A DNA stretch of 12,072 bases from JBCCFX01 sp039029515 (GTDB lineage Bacteria; Planctomycetota; Phycisphaerae; Phycisphaerales; SM1A02), in contig JBCCFX010000128.1 of the NCBI GenBank assembly GCA_039029515.1, positions 1 to 12,072 of the forward strand, written 5' to 3'. A program made the translations under genes and the position numbers. Below the pieces are notes generated by a model. The model saw only the letters and a program-made list of their open reading frames with translations, was not told the DNA's origin and did no database searches. Below are positions 7,545-12,072 of this stretch, one piece after another. How positions within the stretch are numbered: the stretch's first letter is position 1; the number at the start of each line of letters is the position of its first letter.

Positions 7545-8324
7545 ATGATCACGTCAACGCCTCGGGTGCTGGTGGGCATCCCGGTCTTTAATGAAGCCCA
7601 GTACGTGAGCAAGGTCCTGACGGAAGTCCGTCGCTATGCCGACCACGTGCTGGTGATCGATGATGGTTCATCCGATGCGACACCGATGCGGCTGGCGGAA
7701 CAACAGGTTGAGGTGATTCGGCATGCGGAGAACCGTGGCTACGGCCGATCCATGCAGGACATGATCCGTTGGGCGGACTTCGACGGCTTCGACTGGCTGA
7801 TCACCATGGACTGCGATGAACAGCATGAGCCCGCCGCGATCCCATCGTTCATCGATGCCATCGCCGCGGACGACGCCGATGTGATCTCGGGCAGCCGATA
7901 TCTCGCTGACATGCCGATGCACGGCGCACCGCCCGCTGATCGGCGCAGCATCAATCGGACGATCACCGCCGAATTGAATTGCCGGCTGAACCTCTCGATC
8001 ACCGATGCGTTCTGCGGATTCAAGGCGTATCGCGTGTCGTCGTGCGCAGCGCTTGATCTCGATGTCGACGGCTATGACTTCCCGATGCAGTTCTGGGTGC
8101 AGGCGGTCGCGAATGATCTTCGCATCCGTGAGATTCCTGTTCGCCTCATCTACAACGATCCCAATCGAAGCTTCGGTGGCCCGCTCGATGAACCGACATC
8201 GCGCCTCGCGCACTATCGCGCGACGATGAACCGTGAATTCGATCGCGTGGCGACGCAGGTTCCTGCCGTCCCGTGTGGCTGCCGGGATCTCAACGAAGTG
8301 AGCGAACGCTGCGTTGCCAACTGA
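7545..8324 (+). CDS. Family 2 glycosyltransferase (dolichyl/polyprenyl-phosphate mannose synthase-like)
   Basis: A 259-residue GT-A fold enzyme that would move a sugar from a nucleotide-sugar donor to an acceptor. Seen: VLVGIPVFNEAQYV (8-21), VIDDGSSD (37-44) for donor binding, the metal-binding DxD in MDCDEQHEP (Asp89, Asp91; relatives usually have MDADGQHDP), SGSRY (115-119), and DAFCGFKAYR (154-163) near the catalytic loop. There are no membrane segments, so it is cytoplasmic or peripheral. The closest-looking group transfers sugars to polyprenyl phosphate, but the acceptor is not readable. The C-terminus carries a Cys cluster (PCGC, then ERC). ATG 7545 has GGAG 6 nt upstream. The BshC-like gene starts 16 nt after the stop, so the two probably share a transcript. 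Confidence 0.9.
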   Translation: MITSTPRVLVGIPVFNEAQYVSKVLTEVRRYADHVLVIDDGSSDATPMRLAEQQVEVIRHAENRGYGRSMQDMIRWADFDGFDWLITMDCDEQHEPAAIPSFIDAIAADDADVISGSRYLADMPMHGAPPADRRSINRTITAELNCRLNLSITDAFCGFKAYRVSSCAALDLDVDGYDFPMQFWVQAVANDLRIREIPVRLIYNDPNRSFGGPLDEPTSRLAHYRATMNREFDRVATQVPAVPCGCRDLNEVSERCVAN

Positions 8325-8340
8325 TCGGAGCGATGCGCGA

Positions 8341-9717
8341 GTGACGATCGACCTGACCATCCGGCCTGACTGCGCCTCGATTCTCGAGCATCTGTCGAAC
8401 CCGCCATCAGGGACGCTGTTCGGACATCCGCTTGCCGATTGGCGCACCAAGACCCGATTGGAACTCGGACTCGACACCGACCGTCCGATTCTCGCGACTG
8501 GTCATCAGGCGTTGCTCTGGCATCCGGGCATTCTTGCCAAATACCTGCTCGTTGATGCGGTCACGCGAAGTGGACGATTTGCCTCAGCAAACCTGGTGGT
8601 GGATCAGCATGCCGGCGGGTATGCCGACTTGTTGATTCCGGTTCAGCGCGCAGACGGTTCGCTCGCTGAACGCATGCTGCAACTCACCACGACGCCGAAA
8701 GATGTCCCGATGGGGATGCACTACGCGTTCACGCCGCCGCGACCGCCGCAACAGTTGTCCGCGGCGCTGCCGTCTGTCCAGACTGGTGTTGAGCGTATCT
8801 GCAGCGCGATCTATGTGCATCGCGATGCGCCGAATGCGGCGATTCAGATGTCCGAAGCGCTGTCAGATCTCATGGAGCCGTGGGTCGCTCGCATGCCCAA
8901 CGTCACGGCATCGGATCTCGTGGAATCAACGCTCTCGCGCCGCATGCTCGAGGCGATGGTGGAAGATCCGTGGGCGATGGCCGAATCGTATAACCGCGCC
9001 GTTCGTGCGTTCTCGCATATCGGTGTCGCCACGTTGCTGATTCGAGATGACTACGTTGAATTGCCGCTCTGGCGCGTACGCGATGATGGCCGACGTATGC
9101 ATGCGTATGACAGCGATGTGCAAGCGTACCTCGATGGGCGCGACAACGCGCCGCGGCTGATGCCTCGCGCGCTCTACATGACGGCCCTGATCAGACTCGC
9201 CATGTGCGATGTGTTTGTGCACGGGACCGGCGGGGCGAATTACGATCGCGCGATGGAGCGTTGGCTGCAGGATTGGCTCGGTGTGCAGCCGAGCGAGATC
9301 GCAGTGGCGACCTCCACGCTGCAACTGCCGTTGCGCGATGAATCCGAACCGGTTCCAGACGTGAACGCGTTGCGCCGCGATGTGCGCCGACTCTGGCACA
9401 ACCCAGAGCAGGATCCATCATCGCGACTGCCGGGCGAGAAAAAGAGTTCGTATCTCTCAATGATTGCCAACGAGCCGCGAAACAGCCCGCGTCGGCGCGA
9501 GGCATTCTTCGAGATGCATCGAGAACTCGGCACGTTGCGCCAGACGTTCGGGTCGCGGTTGAATGCAGCGCGCACGCGCGCGGTGGCCGGCGAACGTGCT
9601 GCCTCCGATGCGGCTATCGCAGCACGCCGGTCGTGGGCGTTTCCGCTCTATCCGGAAGCGTTCATCAATGAACTCGCCGACGTGGTGCGCGATCACGTGA
9701 GTTGTTCAACGTCCTGA
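8341..9717 (+). CDS. Uncharacterised protein with BshC-like layout
   Basis: A 458-residue cytoplasmic protein. The segment ATGHQALLWHPGILAKY (52-68) parallels the GQQxGLxxGPLYTxYK start of BshC, the putative cysteine ligase of bacillithiol synthesis. The later block HGTGGANYDRAMERWLQDWLG (294 onward) parallels its GPGExAY segment. The C-terminal quarter is Arg/Ala/Glu-rich with heptad-like spacing (about 385-440), where BshC has a coiled coil. It is shorter than BshC (~530) and replaces Gln-Gln with His-Gln, so orthology is not established. The parallels are by eye. The start is GTG 8341 with GGAG 10 nt upstream; TTG 8314, overlapping the glycosyltransferase by 11 nt, is the alternative. Expressed with the glycosyltransferase; convergent with the next gene after only 12 bp. 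Confidence 0.6.
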   Translation: MTIDLTIRPDCASILEHLSNPPSGTLFGHPLADWRTKTRLELGLDTDRPILATGHQALLWHPGILAKYLLVDAVTRSGRFASANLVVDQHAGGYADLLIPVQRADGSLAERMLQLTTTPKDVPMGMHYAFTPPRPPQQLSAALPSVQTGVERICSAIYVHRDAPNAAIQMSEALSDLMEPWVARMPNVTASDLVESTLSRRMLEAMVEDPWAMAESYNRAVRAFSHIGVATLLIRDDYVELPLWRVRDDGRRMHAYDSDVQAYLDGRDNAPRLMPRALYMTALIRLAMCDVFVHGTGGANYDRAMERWLQDWLGVQPSEIAVATSTLQLPLRDESEPVPDVNALRRDVRRLWHNPEQDPSSRLPGEKKSSYLSMIANEPRNSPRRREAFFEMHRELGTLRQTFGSRLNAARTRAVAGERAASDAAIAARRSWAFPLYPEAFINELADVVRDHVSCSTS

Positions 9718-9729
9718 CGGCCTGAAACA

Positions 9730-11115
9730 TCACTTTCCGGTGCGCAATCCCTTGCGTTCCCACAGCAAGCGCAGCTGATCGAGCTGAATCGGTTCGGTGA
9801 CCGTGCCGTCTGGGCGGGTTCGTCGAATCAACTCGCCGTTCCCGTCGTAATGCGAAATGTGCGGTTCGAGTTCGCCGGAGACGGTCGTGGACAGCGTCCA
9901 GTGTCGACTGCCGTGGCCGGGCGGCGCCCATCGTTCAGTTCGGAGCGCCATGCGCGGCTTGTTGTCGTCGCCGGTCGGGTGATAGCCGTAGAAGTGCATT
10001 TCGATCGGAGCGGTGATGTTGCGGGGCATGAGTTCGCCCACGACGAATGACAGCGCCTGCGGCAGATATGCGTTGGGCACGGTCCAGTCGAACTGTTCTC
10101 GGGTATTCACCTGGTTGACCGCCTTGATCACGGTCAGCTTGCCCGGACCGACGCCAGGGCGAGTGCGCGTTCCGGTTTCCGACGCGGTCTGGGTGGCTTC
10201 ATGCTGTCGCGCTGTTGCGAGCGATGACCATGCTTCTTCCTCGGCATCCCATGACAGCCAGTAGCGACCTTCGAGATCAATGTACGCGTCCTTGCGACTG
10301 GCATCGATGACGCGGGCGCGGACGGTGACGAACAGGCCGACCTCGGATTCGGCTGCGGTGTAACGGTCGGGGCGGGCGTTGCCATCGAGTCGACCACGCG
10401 GCCCTTCGTCGACGGTGATATGGGTAAACCCGATCTCCGAGTTGTCGTTCGAGTTGTAGATCCGCAGCCAGCGGTTCATGCCGATATGCCGGCGAAGGTC
10501 GGATTCGGTGATTGTTTCGAGGAATTCAACGCCACGCTGGATTCGGGCTTCGCGCGTCGCGGACTGCTCGAGTACGCTCGTCATGCGGATCGTGTCAAAG
10601 GACCTGAGCAGGAGCGGCTGAATCGTGTCCAGATGCTCAGGCAGGGTCAGCATCGAGATCACCAGAAATGACCTTGAGCCGCGTGGGGCGATGAGCCAGC
10701 CTTCGATGTACGGCGAACCGCGTTCGACATCTCGTCGAACGATGACCAGTTGCCCGAGTCGATCGTGGACGGGGCGCTGCTCGAGGCTCAAGATCCGAAA
10801 TGCCTGCTGGTTGCGCTGGAGGGATTCGAGGTGGGCGTCAATCTGATCGCGGGCGGTCACATCGGCGTTCGTGGCGTCCAGCGTGGCGATCCGCATGCTC
10901 CATCGCGGGTCCGGGCTGGTGTCCCGAATCGCGTAGGTTCGCTTGGTGCCGACCCGTTCGGTGGTGACGAGTGCGTTCTGCGGGAGGTTGATGGAGAATC
11001 CAAGTTCATCAATCCGAAAGGGTTCTGTCTCGAGCGCGGGGGCACCGGGCCGGCCCTGGGCGAGCGTGGCGGTCGTCGCGAGGAGGACGGCGAGGATGGC
11101 TGAGATTCGGATCAT
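9730..11115 (-). CDS. Secreted two-domain protein of unknown function
   Basis: A 461-residue predicted exported protein. The signal peptide is residues 1-19 or so (RISAILAVLLATTATLA). Residues ~32-180 form one domain: a GFSINLP strand, a long middle helix, a GWLIAPRGSRSFLVISMLT hairpin and a closing FDTIRM strand. This resembles a Mog1/PsbP-like fold, by pattern only. Residues ~205-461 form a second, strand-rich domain with WLRIY, EIGFTH, RYWLSWD, a basic/Gly linker, FDWTVPNAYLPQAL, HFYGY and a closing HYDGNGELIRRTRPDGT. No catalytic motif is evident. ATG 11115 has GGGA about 7 nt upstream. It is divergent from rpsJ across 316 bp, with no convincing promoter of its own. A role in the envelope or periplasm is inferred only from the signal peptide. 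Confidence 0.8.
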   Translation of the reverse strand: MIRISAILAVLLATTATLAQGRPGAPALETEPFRIDELGFSINLPQNALVTTERVGTKRTYAIRDTSPDPRWSMRIATLDATNADVTARDQIDAHLESLQRNQQAFRILSLEQRPVHDRLGQLVIVRRDVERGSPYIEGWLIAPRGSRSFLVISMLTLPEHLDTIQPLLLRSFDTIRMTSVLEQSATREARIQRGVEFLETITESDLRRHIGMNRWLRIYNSNDNSEIGFTHITVDEGPRGRLDGNARPDRYTAAESEVGLFVTVRARVIDASRKDAYIDLEGRYWLSWDAEEEAWSSLATARQHEATQTASETGTRTRPGVGPGKLTVIKAVNQVNTREQFDWTVPNAYLPQALSFVVGELMPRNITAPIEMHFYGYHPTGDDNKPRMALRTERWAPPGHGSRHWTLSTTVSGELEPHISHYDGNGELIRRTRPDGTVTEPIQLDQLRLLWERKGLRTGK

Positions 11116-11431
11116 GGCGTCATCCCGATCATTAAGAGGCCTGATGGTGCGGGCGTCGATTGGCTCGCAGGCGATCCCGATGGACGGCGTTATCGTAGTC
11201 GGCTCCGTTGTCCACTGAGATGGTGTGATCGGTGTTCTGTCGGCAAAAACCGCCTATTTCCTTGCGTGGCTCGGTTGACAGTCTTCCGGCCTTCTCTAAG
11301 ATCGCCGATTCGCACTTCCGGCCCGGCCGAGGTGGGCTCTGTCGTCGGCTAGTCGTTGATATGCGGCGTCGTCGCAGTGAATACTTGAGAAACAACACCC
11401 GTGGTGAGCGGGGGTTGGTGGATACGCACGT
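11116..11431. other. Divergent intergenic region between the secreted protein gene and rpsJ
   Basis: This 316-bp gap holds the rpsJ promoter and leader on the plus strand (listed separately). On the minus side, next to the secreted protein gene, I find only its Shine-Dalgarno site and no clear -35/-10 pair. I see no tRNA, rRNA fragment or strong terminator. The gap lacks the fusA and tuf genes that precede rpsJ in many bacteria, so the S10 cluster begins here with its own promoter. Confidence 0.6.
11275..11302 (+). promoter_or_regulatory. Sigma70-type promoter for rpsJ
   Basis: A perfect -35 TTGACA (11275-11280) is followed after 16 nt by TAAGAT (11297-11302), 4/6 to the -10 consensus. Transcription would start near 11308, leaving a leader of about 120 nt before ATG 11432. 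The position at the head of a ribosomal protein cluster and the full -35 match fit a strong housekeeping promoter. The leader has room for the feedback control common in S10 operons, but no known fold was recognised. Confidence 0.55.
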
Positions 11432-11435
11432 ATGA
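11361..11435 (+). CDS. Possible 24-residue Arg-rich leader ORF overlapping rpsJ start
   Basis: ATG 11361 opens a 24-codon frame starting MRRRRSEYLRNN and ending at TGA 11433-11435. The stop overlaps the rpsJ start codon as ATGA, the classic arrangement for translational coupling. It lies wholly within the predicted leader. Against it: no clear Shine-Dalgarno site, and the frame extends further upstream past the promoter, so it may be chance. If translated, it could control rpsJ initiation. Confidence 0.3.
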   Translation: MRRRRSEYLRNNTRGERGLVDTHV

Positions 11436-11785
11436 CAGGCGGACGAATTCGAATTCGGATGGAAGCGTACGATCACCAGGCGTTGGATGCCTCCGCGCGT
11501 GAGATCGTCGACCATGCAAAGCGCACAGGCGCTCGTGTCGCCGGACCCGTCCCGCTGCCGACCAGGCGCGAGGTGTACACGGTCAACCGTGCGACGTTTG
11601 TCGACAAGAAATCGCGCGAGCAGTTCGAAATTCGAACGCACAAGCGCATCATTGACATCACGGATGCGAACGCGCGCACAGTTGAAGCGCTGAATCGTCT
11701 GGTGGTGCCCGCCGGCGTCTTCGTGAAGATCAAGGCGACTCAAGGTAAAAGTGATAGTGTTTCCTTGCACCTGAAAAGGCAATGA
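11432..11785 (+). CDS. rpsJ: 30S ribosomal protein S10 (uS10) with unusual C-terminal tail
   Basis: A component of the 30S head and, with NusB, of transcription antitermination complexes. Family hallmarks: RIRIRMEAYDH (5-15), KRTGARVAGPVPLPTR (30-45), the long loop after YTVNR, EQFEIRTHKRIIDI (63-76), and the final strand AGVFVKIKA (94-102). S10 proteins normally end about there (E. coli 103 residues). This frame continues with TQGKSDSVSLHLKRQ to 117. The extra codons lie mostly inside the AT-rich block beginning at 11745, so the true 3' end may differ. ATG 11432 has GGTGGA 9 nt upstream and overlaps the stop of a leader ORF. As the usual first gene of the S10 cluster it should be followed by rplC. 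Confidence 0.95.
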   Translation: MTGGRIRIRMEAYDHQALDASAREIVDHAKRTGARVAGPVPLPTRREVYTVNRATFVDKKSREQFEIRTHKRIIDITDANARTVEALNRLVVPAGVFVKIKATQGKSDSVSLHLKRQ

Positions 11786-12014
11786 CAGGTAGAACAGTGA
11801 AATCTCTCTTCTCCAACTGAAACACCTTCAAAATTGTCCAAGAATTGCTCCAAAAAAGACTCCTGATGAACCAAATGGACGTGCTTTTGCCGTTGAAAAC
11901 CAATCTGATACCTGATCGCCCTGGCTGCTAGTCACACTGATGGAACCACTTGTCACCACAAACCACCAATGATAGCACTCAAAAGCGAACAATTTGGATC
12001 TTTTATTTCTTTAG
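11745..12014 (+). other. AT-rich 270-bp block with AG|GT junctions, intron-like or insertion
   Basis: G+C falls to about 41% by hand count (112 of 270), against 60% in the 60-base line of rpsJ I counted. The block begins GTAAAAGTG right after CAAG and ends in the pyrimidine-rich TTTTATTTCTTTAG, followed by GTGCCCGCGG, where GC returns to high. AGGT occurs at both junctions (11743-11746, 12013-12016). It contains the last 14 codons of the rpsJ frame and then stops in all forward frames. No transposase, group I or group II core was recognised; group II introns begin GTGYG and end AY, which does not match. It could be a eukaryotic-style intron, an inserted element with 4-bp duplication, or a chimeric join. 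Confidence 0.5.
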
Positions 12015-12031
12015 GTGCCCGCGGGGTCGTA

Positions 12032-12072
12032 ATGACTCCCACACCTGTGCCTGAATCGATGAGACTGGCGAG
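12032..12072 (+). CDS. Possible start of the next gene (rplC position), cut by window edge
   Basis: ATG 12032, with GGGG 5 nt upstream, opens a frame reading MTPTPVPESMRLA that stays open to the right edge, only 13 codons. In most bacteria rplC (ribosomal protein L3) follows rpsJ, so this may be its N-terminus, but the typical L3 start (LLGKKxGMTQ) is not reached. Too short to identify. If the AT-rich block were removed, the rpsJ frame would run in frame through this ATG. Confidence 0.3.
   Translation, partial: MTPTPVPESMRLA

Noticed and set aside
11233..11260. CGG-CAAAAA-CCG hairpin as a terminator between the divergent genes
   Set aside because: The stem is only 3 bp and there is no convergent transcript to stop there.
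11864..11940. Possible C/D-box small RNA in the AT-rich block (TGATGA, then CTGA about 70 nt later)
   Set aside because: The flanking bases do not form the terminal stem such RNAs need, the C-box purine is missing, and TGATG/CTGA words are common here by chance.
11786..12014. Zinc-finger-like or transposase-like peptides in the AT-rich block on either strand
   Set aside because: Open runs are at most about 60 codons, lack good starts and are broken by stops. The Cys patterns appear on both strands and match no family clearly.

Overview
The window looks like chromosomal DNA of a high-GC bacterium. Genes are densely packed and intronless, with Shine-Dalgarno sites, short gaps and overlaps. Base composition in the genes is near 60% GC where I counted. 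The style of ribosomal protein S10, the uncharacterised secreted proteins and the BshC-like protein suggest a planctomycete, perhaps of the Phycisphaerae type. That placement is inference and was not tested.

Layout. 1-1622 (minus strand): the 5' two thirds of a 6-phosphofructokinase gene running off the left edge, and upstream of it an NADP-type short-chain dehydrogenase. 1702-5745 (plus): a tight run of class II lysyl-tRNA synthetase, a secreted transglutaminase-fold protein and ADP-dependent NAD(P)H-hydrate dehydratase. The last two overlap by 8 nt. 5817-6827: a YhaM-type OB-fold/HD-domain 3'-5' exoribonuclease behind its own candidate extended -10 promoter. 6836-6912: an 11-unit, strictly 7-nt-phased tandem repeat. 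Its last unit holds the start codon of an unrecognised 132-residue protein (6909-7307). 7545-9717: a soluble family 2 glycosyltransferase followed 16 nt later by a large protein whose layout recalls BshC, the bacillithiol cysteine ligase. 9730-11115 (minus, convergent): a secreted two-domain protein of unknown function. 11275-11785: a consensus -35 promoter, a leader with a 24-codon Arg-rich ORF whose stop overlaps the next start (ATGA), and rpsJ (S10), the usual first gene of the S10 ribosomal protein cluster. A possible next gene starts near 12032.

The content is mostly housekeeping: glycolysis, translation, NAD(P)H repair and RNA turnover, with two exported proteins of unknown role. I see no CRISPR array, tRNA, insertion sequence or defence cassette.

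The strangest part is 11745-12014, directly after the conserved end of S10. This 270-bp block has about 41% GC by hand count and stops in all three forward frames. It has AG|GT at both junctions and a pyrimidine-rich TTTTATTTCTTTAG at its 3' side, so it resembles a eukaryotic-style intron or an insertion with a 4-bp duplication. Misassembly must be excluded before any biological reading. Other points of interest are the heptamer repeat, the rpsJ leader ORF and the BshC-like gene beside a glycosyltransferase.
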